DNA of 37,630 nucleotides from an uncultured Caulobacterales bacterium (GTDB lineage Bacteria > Pseudomonadota > Alphaproteobacteria > Caulobacterales > Caulobacteraceae): the NCBI GenBank assembly GCA_903858685.1, contig CAIOJR010000019.1, positions 1 through 37,630 of the forward strand, read 5' to 3'. The notes beneath the pieces are model-generated. The model worked only from the letters and a program-made list of their open reading frames with translations. It did no database searches and had not been told where the DNA came from. The translations under genes were made by a program, and so were the position numbers. Of this stretch, positions 30,662 through 37,630 are shown piece by piece (position 1 is the stretch's first letter; every line of letters begins with the position of its first letter).

Positions 30662-32197
30662 TCAGTGCCCGCCCCCCGCCTGTATGGGACCGGTAGGCCT
30701 TGGCGCAAGCCAGATCGAGAAGGCGGCGAGCGCTGTGAAGCAGGACAGGGCCAGAAAGACCGAATTTGTGGCCAGCATGACCGATTGTTGCTGCACCAGA
30801 CGGTCCAGATTGCCGAGCGCCTGGGCCGCGCTCAGGCCGCCGGCCTGCATCTGGCTCAAGGGGCCGTCGGCATGCATGCTGCCCGCCAGTTCGACCCGGG
30901 CGCGGCTGGTGGCGTTGGCCCAGCTTGTCGTGGTCATGGACACCGCAAAGGCGCCCGCCGTCGTGCGCAGGAAGTTCAACAGGCCCGACCCCGCCGCCGT
31001 CTGCTCCACCGGGATGGTGCCCAGCGCGATGCTGTTGAGCGCGATGAAGAAGAAGGGCATGCCCGCGCCCAGAACCAGCTGGGGCAGGCCTACCCCCATG
31101 AAGGTCACATCGGTCGTGTTCGTGGAGCGCCAGGCCAGCACGCCGGCAATGGTCAGCACGCCGAAGAACACCATGCGCCTTGGGTCGACATAGCGCGACA
31201 TCATGGCGGCGATCGGCGAAAACGTCACGGCCAGCACGCCTTGGAAGGCCATGGCCCGCCCTGACCAGCCGGCATTATAGCCCATGCTGGTCTGGAGCCA
31301 GAGCGGCAGGAGCACGACCGAGGCGAAGAAGCACCCGAAGGTCAGGGCCATCACCCCGCTGCACGCGGCAAAGGCGCGATTGGCGAACAGGCGCAGATTG
31401 ACGATGGGGTCCTCGATGGTCAGCTCCCAGATCAGGAAACTGACAAAGCCGATCGCGGCGATGACGGCCAGGATCACGATCAGGGGAGAATTGAACCAGT
31501 CCACCTCTTCGCCCTTGTCCAGCATGATCTGCAGTGCGCCGACCCACAGGACCAGAAGTCCCAGGCCGACAAAGTCGACCGGGCGGCGCACCAAAGGCTC
31601 GTCGCGACCAGCCAGCAGGCGGATGGCGCCGAACACGATCAGGGCTGCGACCGGCACATTGATGTAAAAGACCCAGGGCCAGCTCAGATTGTCGCAGATC
31701 TGACCGCCCAGCAGCGGCCCCACGATCGGCCCCGTCACCGCGGTCATCGACCAAAGCCCCATGGCCGCCGCCCGCTGATTGGGCGGGAAGATCCGCAGCA
31801 TCAGGGTCTGGGACAGAGGCATCATCGGCCCGCCCGACAGCCCCTGCATGATGCGGAACACCACCAGCATGCCCAGAGACGGCGCAATGCCGCACAGGGC
31901 CGAACACAGGCCGAACGAGGCTACGGCGATGCAGAAGACGCGAATGGCGCCGAACCGCGCGGCCAGCCAGCCGGTCAGGGGCACGGTGATCGCCTCGGCC
32001 ACCGAATAGGAGGTGATGACCCAAGTGCCCTCGCTGGGGGACACCGCCATGCCGCCGGCGATGTTGGGCACGGACACATTGGCGATGGTGGTGTCCAGGA
32101 TCGCCATGAAATTGGCCAGCGCCAGCACCACGGCGGCGAGGATCAGGGCGGGACCGGCCAGAGGCTTCAGGTCCCTGATGTCAAAGATTCCACCCAT
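30662..32197 (-). CDS. DHA2-family multidrug efflux transporter (EmrB-like)
   Basis: The 511-residue protein is a 14-helix major facilitator of the DHA2/QacA group, an inner-membrane drug/proton antiporter. Signatures are NFMAILDTTIANVSVPNI in helix 1, SYSVAEAITVPLTGWLAARFG (motif A) and LLGGQICDNLSWPWVFYIN (helix 5 and 6 link). The frame is open upstream to 32341 within the adaptor gene; the ATG chosen lies 7 bp after the adaptor's stop. With the adaptor and outer-membrane factor it should form a tripartite EmrAB-TolC-like pump. The last in a three-gene minus-strand operon, possibly four with the oxygenase. Confidence 0.9.
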   Translation of the reverse strand: MGGIFDIRDLKPLAGPALILAAVVLALANFMAILDTTIANVSVPNIAGGMAVSPSEGTWVITSYSVAEAITVPLTGWLAARFGAIRVFCIAVASFGLCSALCGIAPSLGMLVVFRIMQGLSGGPMMPLSQTLMLRIFPPNQRAAAMGLWSMTAVTGPIVGPLLGGQICDNLSWPWVFYINVPVAALIVFGAIRLLAGRDEPLVRRPVDFVGLGLLVLWVGALQIMLDKGEEVDWFNSPLIVILAVIAAIGFVSFLIWELTIEDPIVNLRLFANRAFAACSGVMALTFGCFFASVVLLPLWLQTSMGYNAGWSGRAMAFQGVLAVTFSPIAAMMSRYVDPRRMVFFGVLTIAGVLAWRSTNTTDVTFMGVGLPQLVLGAGMPFFFIALNSIALGTIPVEQTAAGSGLLNFLRTTAGAFAVSMTTTSWANATSRARVELAGSMHADGPLSQMQAGGLSAAQALGNLDRLVQQQSVMLATNSVFLALSCFTALAAFSIWLAPRPTGPIQAGGGH

Positions 32198-32204
32198 GTT
32201 GCTG

Positions 32205-33362
32205 TCAGTTCTCGCTGGCGGTGTCGATGTCGGCCTTGACGGACAGGCCGACGCGCAGGGGATGGGCGGCCAGGTCCTTGGGGTCGATGGCGATGCGCAC
32301 GGGCAGGCGTTGCACCACCTTGATCCAGTTGCCGGTCGCATTCTGGGCCGGGATCAGGGCGAAGGCCGAGCCAGTGCCGCCGCCCACGCCCACGACCTTG
32401 CCGTGGTACTTCACGCCTGATCCATAGAGATCTGCGGTCAGCTCCACCGCCTGACCGACATGGACCTTCTTGAGCTGCACCTCCTTGAAATTGGCGTCGA
32501 CATAGGCCTGGTTCAGCGGCACGACCGTCATCAGGGGCGCGCCGACGGCGACCCTCTGGCCGATCTGCACATTGCGCCTGGCCACCAGTCCGTCAAAGGG
32601 CGCGCGCAGCTTGGTGCGGTCCAGATTGATGCGGGCCGTGTCCAGGGCGGCCTTGGCGGCGCGCACCTCGGGATTGTCGTCCACGCCGGCGCCTTCCGTC
32701 AGGGCGGCCTGGGCGGCGCTCTGGCTCTGAGACACCTTCACATCGGCGACCGCCTGGGCTTGCGCGGCCTCGGCGGCGGCGACGCTGGCCTCGGCGTTGC
32801 GCAGAGCGGTGCGGGCGTTGCTGAGTTCTTCACCGGACACGGCGCCGGACGCGCTCAGCGCTTCACGGCGTTGATAGTCAAGTTTCGCGCGGGCCAGATC
32901 GGCCTGTGCGACCATGGTCTGGGCCTTGGCGCGGGTCAGATCGGCGTTGCGCGCGGCGACCTGGGCGCCGGCGGCGTCGGTCGTGGCCAGGCTTTGACGC
33001 ACGTGACGCACCGCCCGCGCATAGTCGGCTTCAGCCTGGGCCAGCGCCAGCTGCGCATCGGTCGGGTCGATCACCACCAGCACCTGTCCGGCCTTGACGG
33101 CCTGGGTGTCGGAGACCGGCGTTTCGAGCACCGCGCCGGAGACCTGAGGCGTGATCGACGCCAGATCGGCGCCGACATAGGCGTCGTCGGTCTCGACATG
33201 GTGGGAGCCGACCATCATCCACCAACCGGCATAGAGCACGGCGGCGACGGCGACGACGCCGCCCAGACCTGTGAACAGGCGTTGGCGCAGATTGGACTGG
33301 TCGGCATGGGCCGGCACGCCCGTGGATGTGGTTGAGGGTTCAGCAGCGGAAACGTTGGCCAT
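32205..33362 (-). CDS. HlyD/EmrA-family membrane-fusion adaptor
   Basis: The 385-residue protein has one N-terminal membrane helix (about 33-52) and the adaptor plan: a lipoyl-type half (VETDDAYVGADLASITPQVSG, AVKAGQVLVVIDPTDAQLALAQAE), a long Ala/Gln-rich coiled-coil hairpin (about 105-215), the second lipoyl half (DRTKLRAPFDGLVARRNVQIGQRV), and a beta-barrel (NFKEVQLKKVHVGQAVELTADLYG). It links the EmrB-type transporter to the outer-membrane channel across the periplasm. It lies 50 bp downstream of the outer-membrane gene and is the middle gene of the operon. Confidence 0.92.
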   Translation of the reverse strand: MANVSAAEPSTTSTGVPAHADQSNLRQRLFTGLGGVVAVAAVLYAGWWMMVGSHHVETDDAYVGADLASITPQVSGAVLETPVSDTQAVKAGQVLVVIDPTDAQLALAQAEADYARAVRHVRQSLATTDAAGAQVAARNADLTRAKAQTMVAQADLARAKLDYQRREALSASGAVSGEELSNARTALRNAEASVAAAEAAQAQAVADVKVSQSQSAAQAALTEGAGVDDNPEVRAAKAALDTARINLDRTKLRAPFDGLVARRNVQIGQRVAVGAPLMTVVPLNQAYVDANFKEVQLKKVHVGQAVELTADLYGSGVKYHGKVVGVGGGTGSAFALIPAQNATGNWIKVVQRLPVRIAIDPKDLAAHPLRVGLSVKADIDTASEN

Positions 33363-33412
33363 GGGAAGGGCTTTCGGCGAAAATGGGGGAGGAGGGGCGG
33401 CGCGCCTGCGTC

Positions 33413-34927
33413 TTAACGACGGGCCAATTGGGCGGGTTGGGTTTCCATATATCCGCCGCCCAGCGCACGGATCAGGGAGACGTCATAGGTGAAGGCCAGA
33501 CCTTCCAGATCGGCCACGGCGCGACGCTGCGCGATCAGGGCGTTTTCTGCGGTCAGGACGGAGATATAGGGCGACAGGCCGCCCTGGTAGCGGGCGAGGC
33601 TGATGCGATAGGCCTCTTCGGAATGGGCGAGCGCCTCGCGCGATTGCGCCAGTTGCTGATTGACCGTGCGGATTGACACCGCCGCGTCGGCCACATCCCG
33701 GAGCGCCAGGGTCAGGGTCTGATCATAGACGGCGACCGCCTCTTGATAGGCGCCGCCGGCGGCGGACAGATTGGCCATGGCGACGCCGCCATTGAAGATC
33801 GGCAGCTTGAGCGCCGGGCCGAACTGGCCGGTGCGGCTGGCCTTGTCGAACAGGGTCGACAGGCCCAGCGACTGATAGCCAAAGACCGCCGACAGGCTGA
33901 CATCGGGATAGAAGTCCGCGCGCACCGCCTTGATATGTTTGGCCGCCGCCTCTGCGCGCAGGCGGGCGGCGACGATGTCGGGCCGCCGACCCAACAGATT
34001 GACGCTGAGGTTTTCCGGCAGGCCGAAGGGATGCAGGGCTGGCGCAGCGTCTGGCGGGACGATGGCCAGACCCTGATCCGGCCCGGCGCCGATCAGGGCG
34101 GCGATCTGGTTGCGGGCCAGGCCGATCTGGCGGTCAAGCTGGGTCACATCGGCCTTCGCCGCGGGCACGGCGGCGGCTTCAAGGCTGAACTCGCCGCGCG
34201 TCTCCAGACCATTGTCCAGACGTTGCGAGACCAGGGCCAGGGTTTTGCGGCGCACCTCCACGCTATCGAGGGCGGCCTTGCGGTCCGCGGTCAGCCGACG
34301 CAGATCGGCATAGGCGGCGGCGATGGCGGTGGACAGGGTCAGCCGCGCCTCGGCGGCGTCAGCGGCGGCGGCGCGGGCCTGCGTGCTGGCCGCCGCCAGA
34401 TTGGCCCGGCTCTTGCCGAACAGGTCCAGATCATAGGCCAGATCGACATTGGCCACGCCCAGCGGATGAAAGCTGGAGGGCAGAAGCGGCTGGATGAAGG
34501 CGGGAAAGCCGTTGTTCTTGCTGGCCAGATACTCCTCGACAGCGCCGCCGCTGTTGAAGGAGGGCAGGGTGACCGAGCGCGCCTGACCCGCGGCGGCCTG
34601 GGCGATGCGCAGCCGGGCGGCGGCGTCGCGCAGGCTAGGCGCGCCCTTCAGACCCGCTTCGATCAGGGCGTTCAGGCTGGGATCATTATAGACGGTCCAC
34701 CAGCCGTCGCCCGGCCAGTCGGCGCCCGGCGCGGCCAGCGCCACGTTGCTCTTCAGGGATTGCGGCGTGGCGGGCATGGGCAGGTCGCTCAGGCGCGGCG
34801 CGCAGGCGACCAGGCTCAGCGCGCCCAGGCTGATCGCACCCAGGCCGAGCGCGCCAACGGCGACGCGGGCAAGGCTCACGGACTTGGACCGGGCGCGACC
34901 CTGGCCGACGGGGAAAAGCTTCGACAT
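33413..34927 (-). CDS. RND/NodT-type outer-membrane efflux lipoprotein
   Basis: The 504-residue protein belongs to the NodT/OprM outer-membrane factors. The N-terminus carries a signal with a lipobox-like LVAC (about residue 42), followed by WWTVYNDPSLNALIEAGLKGAPSL and the repeated helix-strand blocks: LAYDLDLFGKSRANLAAA, LSTAIAAAYADLRRL, the LPENLSVNLLGRRPDIVAARL motif, and near the C-terminus ALRDVADAAVSIR with YRISLARYQGGL. It forms the trimeric outer-membrane exit duct of the pump. It is the first gene of the operon, facing the TetR gene across a 126-bp spacer with two operator-like palindromes. Confidence 0.92.
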   Translation of the reverse strand: MSKLFPVGQGRARSKSVSLARVAVGALGLGAISLGALSLVACAPRLSDLPMPATPQSLKSNVALAAPGADWPGDGWWTVYNDPSLNALIEAGLKGAPSLRDAAARLRIAQAAAGQARSVTLPSFNSGGAVEEYLASKNNGFPAFIQPLLPSSFHPLGVANVDLAYDLDLFGKSRANLAAASTQARAAAADAAEARLTLSTAIAAAYADLRRLTADRKAALDSVEVRRKTLALVSQRLDNGLETRGEFSLEAAAVPAAKADVTQLDRQIGLARNQIAALIGAGPDQGLAIVPPDAAPALHPFGLPENLSVNLLGRRPDIVAARLRAEAAAKHIKAVRADFYPDVSLSAVFGYQSLGLSTLFDKASRTGQFGPALKLPIFNGGVAMANLSAAGGAYQEAVAVYDQTLTLALRDVADAAVSIRTVNQQLAQSREALAHSEEAYRISLARYQGGLSPYISVLTAENALIAQRRAVADLEGLAFTYDVSLIRALGGGYMETQPAQLARR

Positions 34928-34966
34928 TCAGGTCTCGCTATGGGGTATCGACAGGGGGAGGAAAAA

Positions 34967-34976
34967 ACCGTACGGT
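34967..34976. promoter_or_regulatory. TetR operator-like palindrome, efflux side
   Basis: ACCGTACGGT is a perfect 10-bp palindrome 40 bp upstream of the first efflux gene. It is followed by ACAGTACAG, which gives an overlapping partial repeat of the GTAC core. The same 10-mer recurs at 35034-35043, 67 bp centre to centre. Confidence 0.7.
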
Positions 34977-35032
34977 ACAGTACAGATTGTTGCGAGGGAT
35001 TTGCGGCCTGAAGGCTGCCAAGTCAAGAGGGA

Positions 35033-35044
35033 AACCGTACGGTT
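35033..35044. promoter_or_regulatory. TetR operator-like palindrome, tetR side
   Basis: AACCGTACGGTT is a perfect 12-bp palindrome that contains the 10-mer of the efflux-side site. It ends 9 bp before the TetR start codon, where a ribosome site would be expected, so it could govern both transcription and access to the start. Confidence 0.7.
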
Positions 35045-35053
35045 CGGTCGGAT

Positions 35054-35692
35054 ATGGGTGTGAAGGCAGCCAATTGCAGCCGCGATCTTCGCCGAAAAGC
35101 GATTATCGCCGTCGCGCGGCGTATTTTTCTGGAAGAGGGCTATGGCGCGGCGTCCATGTCGTCCATCGCCGCCGCTGTGGGCGGATCCAAAGCGACGCTC
35201 TACGCCTATTTCCGCTCCAAGACCGAACTGTTCAGCGCCGTCATGGACGACATGACCGAGGAGATGGGCGCAGACAAGATCCTGCGCGCCGATGACGAAC
35301 CGGACACCCGTCTGGCCCTGACCTGGGTCGCCCAAACGCTCCTGACCCTGATCTGCCGCCCCGAAGTGATGGACATACAGCGTCTGGTGATCGGCGAGGC
35401 CGGGCGCTTCCCCGAACTGGGCGAGGCCTTCTTCAATCGCGGTCCCCGGACCAAGATCGAGTGGCTGTCCGGTCTGATGCGCAAGATGATGGAGGATGGA
35501 CGCCTGCGCCCGGACGACCCCCTGCGCGCGGCGGAGATGTTCTTTTCGATGTGTCGCTACCGGGTCTATCACTACCTGCTGTGGGGTCTGTCGCAGCAGC
35601 CCACCCCTGCCGATATCGCCGAAGACGCCGCCCGCGCGGTGCGCACATTCCTCGACGCCTATGATCCTGGGCTGGCCCCTGTCCGGTCCTGA
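35054..35692 (+). CDS. TetR-family transcriptional repressor of the efflux operon
   Basis: The 212-residue protein has a TetR-type N-terminal helix-turn-helix (RRIFLEEGYGAASMSSIAAAV, then GGSKATLYAYFRSKTELF) and a variable all-helical ligand-binding half with IQRLVIGEAGRFPELGEAFF, which resembles the AcrR-C type. It is divergent from the efflux operon, and the spacer holds two copies of one palindrome, so it very likely represses both its own gene and the pump until an inducer binds. No ribosome site precedes the ATG (the 12-bp palindrome takes that place). The ligand cannot be told. Confidence 0.92.
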   Translation: MGVKAANCSRDLRRKAIIAVARRIFLEEGYGAASMSSIAAAVGGSKATLYAYFRSKTELFSAVMDDMTEEMGADKILRADDEPDTRLALTWVAQTLLTLICRPEVMDIQRLVIGEAGRFPELGEAFFNRGPRTKIEWLSGLMRKMMEDGRLRPDDPLRAAEMFFSMCRYRVYHYLLWGLSQQPTPADIAEDAARAVRTFLDAYDPGLAPVRS

Positions 35693-35741
35693 GGGATCTG
35701 CGGCGCGAAAAGCGATACGGGCGGCGCCCTGGAATGCGAAA

Positions 35742-35769
35742 GGGGCGGACCGTCGAAACGATCCGCCCC
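35742..35769 (+). terminator. Strong hairpin after tetR
   Basis: GGGGCGGA (35742-35749) pairs with TCCGCCCC (35762-35769), and CGT/ACG extends the stem past one mismatch to a CGAA tetraloop. It lies 50 bp after the tetR stop. No T-run follows, so termination is likely but not certain. Confidence 0.55.
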
Positions 35770-35783
35770 ACCCCCTCGCCCGG

Positions 35784-35815
35784 GCGTCGAAGGACCGTAA
35801 GGTCCGTCCCGACGC
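35784..35815. repeat. Second hairpin after tetR
   Basis: GCGTCG (35784-35789) pairs with CGACGC (35810-35815), and inside it GGACC (35792-35796) pairs with GGTCC (35801-35805) around a GTAA tetraloop. The pair of adjacent stems may act together as a transcript end or an RNA-processing structure. Confidence 0.5.
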
Positions 35816-36063
35816 TGCGCAATTCACGCCCATCCGAGCAGCGCCTTGAAGCCTGGGCTTGGGCCTCCCGAGGCTGGCGCTGACCAGTCGATGCTCTGCG
35901 ATCTGTCCCCCAACAGGTCGTGGCCTCGACAGCGCGTCCACTCATGCCTGTCCCGGCGGGTTCGTCAAACTGTCCAACCGTCGCATGAGATATTTTCGCT
36001 GCCCTTTGTAGCGTTCATGCAACAAAAGTGTTGGTTTTACCGTCTATCAGAACCCCCTATTGC

Positions 36064-36081
36064 GCTCGCAGCCTTGCGAGC
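36064..36081. repeat. 7-bp perfect hairpin upstream of the RND adaptor
   Basis: GCTCGCA and TGCGAGC are perfectly complementary around a GCCT loop, about 110 bp before the adaptor start. It may be a leader hairpin or a regulator site. Confidence 0.35.
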
Positions 36082-36192
36082 TATGTGCTTTCGACGGCAT
36101 GTGAGCGGCTCATCTCGCCCCGGTACAGGGCGGGCCGTGAACCTGCTCCGCGCAAGCTGAGCGATTCCTGCTGATTCTGGAGACTGTTGCGA

Positions 36193-37630
36193 GTGTCTGA
36201 TTCCGGTTCTCCCCGCCCGCCCGCCCCTTCGGCTTCAGAGCGCCAGGCCCATATGGCGCCGCCCTGGCTTGGCCAGCGTCGCCAGAAGGGGACCGTGGGC
36301 TGGATCGTGCTTGGCGGCGCCGTGCTGCTGATCGGGGTCGGCGTGTGGTGGGTGGTCGGCCAGAGCAAGTCTTCGCCACCCGGCGGCGGGCCCGGGGGAG
36401 CGGGCGCGCCCGGCGCCATGTCCGGCGGCCGGCGCGGCGCAGGGGGCGGGCGCGGCGGCCCGCCTTCAGTGGTCAATACGGCCAAGGTCGAGACGGGCGA
36501 CATGCCGGTGGTTCTGGCGGCGCTGGGCACGGTGACGCCGACCTCCACCGTGACGGTCAAGACCCAGCTGTCAGGCCAGTTGATGAGCGTGGGCTTCAAG
36601 GAAGGCCAGCTGGTCAGGAAGGGTCAGTTCCTGGCCCAGATCGATCCGCGTCCCTATGAGCAGGCCCTGGCCCAGGCCGAGGCGACCCTGGCCAAGGACC
36701 AGGCGCTTGTGACCAACGCCCAGCTTGACCTGAAGCGCTACCAGACCCTGTTTTCGCAGGATTCCGTCTCCCGACAGCAGCTCGACACCCAGACCTCGCT
36801 GGTTCGCCAGCTGGAGGCTCAGCTGAAATCGGATCAGGCCGCGATCGGCGCCCAGAAGCTGAACCTGACCTATGCCCATATCACGGCGCCGGTCTCGGGC
36901 CGGGTCGGGCTGCGCCAGGTGGATGCCGGCAACTATGTCACGCCCGGCGACGCCAACGGCATTGTGACCATTGCCGAGGTGGCGCCCATCGACGTGGCCT
37001 TCACCCTGCCGGAAGACAGCCTGCCCCAGGTGAACAAGGCGCTTCATGCGGGCGCCAGGCTGGGCGTGGAGGTCTATGACCGGGCGCAAACGACCGTGCT
37101 GGCCCATGGCGAACTGTCCACGCTCGACAATCTGATCGATACGACAACCGGGACCGTGCGGGCCAAGGCGCGCTTCGCCAATGCCGACGGCGCCCTGTTC
37201 CCGAACCAGTTCGTCAATGTGAAGCTGACCGTGACGACCCTGAAGGGGGCGGCCATCGCGCCGACCTCTTCGGTGCTGCGGGGCAGCCAGGGCATGTTTG
37301 TCTATGTCGTGGATGCGGGACGCCAGGTACATGTGCGTCCGGTGCAGCCGGGCCCTGCGGCGGGCGAGAAGACGGCCATCCTGTCCGGACTCAATCCCGG
37401 CGAGACGGTGGTGACGGACGGCACTGATCGCCTGCGGGAAGGCATGATGGTGATCATCCCCGGCGCCTGTCCGCCTGCGGGCGGCTTTGGCGGCGGCGGG
37501 CGCAGGCCAGGCGGCGGCTGGGGCGGCGCTCAGGGCAAGGGCGGCGGCGCGGGCGCCATGTCCGGCTGCCGACCGACGACCGGTGCGGCGGCCGGAGCAA
37601 GCGCGGGCGCCGGCGCGGCGGCCAGTGTCA
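36193..37630 (+). CDS. RND efflux periplasmic adaptor (MdtA-like), 3' end outside the window
   Basis: The open frame runs off the right edge after about 479 codons. It shows a membrane helix (GWIVLGGAVLLIGVGVWWVV) after a short N-terminal tail, a Gly/Pro-rich linker, then the adaptor core: GTVTPTSTVTVKTQLSGQL, VGFKEGQLVRKGQFLAQIDP, a coiled-coil hairpin (EQALAQAEATLAKDQALV onward), LNLTYAHITAPVSGRVGLRQ, and the C-terminal barrel (PNQFVNVKLTV, PTSSVLRGSQGMFVYVV). It resembles MdtA. A long Gly-rich tail with two Cys follows from about 1245 bases into the gene. The GTG at 36193 has GGAG 10 bases upstream; ATG 36253 is an alternative. MdtB/C-like pumps are expected downstream. Confidence 0.85.
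   Translation, partial: MSDSGSPRPPAPSASERQAHMAPPWLGQRRQKGTVGWIVLGGAVLLIGVGVWWVVGQSKSSPPGGGPGGAGAPGAMSGGRRGAGGGRGGPPSVVNTAKVETGDMPVVLAALGTVTPTSTVTVKTQLSGQLMSVGFKEGQLVRKGQFLAQIDPRPYEQALAQAEATLAKDQALVTNAQLDLKRYQTLFSQDSVSRQQLDTQTSLVRQLEAQLKSDQAAIGAQKLNLTYAHITAPVSGRVGLRQVDAGNYVTPGDANGIVTIAEVAPIDVAFTLPEDSLPQVNKALHAGARLGVEVYDRAQTTVLAHGELSTLDNLIDTTTGTVRAKARFANADGALFPNQFVNVKLTVTTLKGAAIAPTSSVLRGSQGMFVYVVDAGRQVHVRPVQPGPAAGEKTAILSGLNPGETVVTDGTDRLREGMMVIIPGACPPAGGFGGGGRRPGGGWGGAQGKGGGAGAMSGCRPTTGAAAGASAGAGAAASV

Larger units (their letters stand above)
35693..36192. other. 500-bp intergenic region with no convincing gene
   Basis: The region holds two strong hairpins after tetR (listed separately), a stretch less GC-rich than its surroundings around 35980-36060, a weak hairpin CAACA-AAAG-TGTTG followed by GTTTT near 36020, and a 7-bp hairpin at 36064-36081. 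A 104-codon plus-strand frame at 35846-36160 has no ribosome site and composition unlike a protein. The RND adaptor promoter must lie here, but I cannot place it. Confidence 0.6.

Noticed and set aside
29895-31193. 432-codon plus-strand frame over the oxygenase and transporter genes
   Set aside because: Antisense to two well-supported genes; low-complexity shadow translation.
33743-35011. 422-codon plus-strand frame antisense to the outer-membrane efflux gene
   Set aside because: Shadow frame rich in Gly, Gln and Arg, with no recognisable domain; it also runs across the operator region.
35846-36160. 104-codon plus-strand frame in the intergenic spacer
   Set aside because: No ribosome site, no domain, and a Ser/Arg/Pro-rich composition unlike a folded protein.
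1-37630. CRISPR arrays, tRNA/rRNA genes, insertion sequences or prophage
   Set aside because: No regularly spaced repeats, cloverleaf-like sequence, transposase or phage structural gene was found on either strand.

Overview
The window is high-GC DNA from an alphaproteobacterium, most likely of the order Caulobacterales. The strongest marker is a DivL ortholog at 5175-7505, with tyrosine in place of the usual phospho-accepting histidine and a length close to Caulobacter DivL. Genus cannot be fixed from the sequence; a Caulobacter, Brevundimonas or Phenylobacterium relative fits. It is ordinary chromosome: no insertion sequence, prophage, CRISPR array, tRNA or rRNA was found.

Layout. 1-5.2 kb: the broken remnant of a NYN-domain gene, thiE, then gshA and rsmE on the minus strand, and an amidase. 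5.2-10.6 kb: divL divergent from priA, followed by a TerC-type membrane protein. 10.8-14.8 kb (plus strand): a CheY-like receiver overlapping a cheR, an SDR oxidoreductase, an LpxL-type acyltransferase and a histidine-box membrane hydroxylase. 14.8-18.2 kb (mostly minus): a small membrane protein, a CitE-like CoA-ester lyase, thpR, a Bax-inhibitor-1 protein with a clear terminator, and two tiny genes of unknown function. 18.3-22.9 kb: two overlapping PaaI-type thioesterases, a Tat-exported molybdoenzyme with its cytochrome b partner, a VC0807-like membrane protein, and an ArsR-SRPBCC pair. 23-29.7 kb: a PepSY / OmpR-type regulator / sensor kinase operon, a 450-residue protein of unknown function, and a GAF-PAS hybrid kinase. 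29.7-37.6 kb: a 2-oxoglutarate/iron oxygenase, a tripartite EmrAB-type efflux operon with a divergent TetR regulator, a roughly 500 bp spacer, and an RND adaptor that runs off the window.

How the parts work together. Several loci are self-contained regulator-plus-target units whose DNA sites can be read directly. The ArsR gene has a near-consensus promoter abutting an 18-bp perfect palindrome that covers its own start codon. The TetR/efflux spacer carries two copies of ACCGTACGGT. The PepSY-regulator-kinase operon has a direct repeat with an 11-bp period just upstream of a -10-like element. The divL-priA spacer has two GANTC (CcrM) sites. The less explained items are the two tiny genes at 17.6-18.2 kb, the 450-residue protein at 25.7 kb with a tight inverted repeat upstream, and the pairing of an LpxL-type acyltransferase with a membrane hydroxylase. 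No clearly new multi-gene system could be demonstrated from sequence alone.
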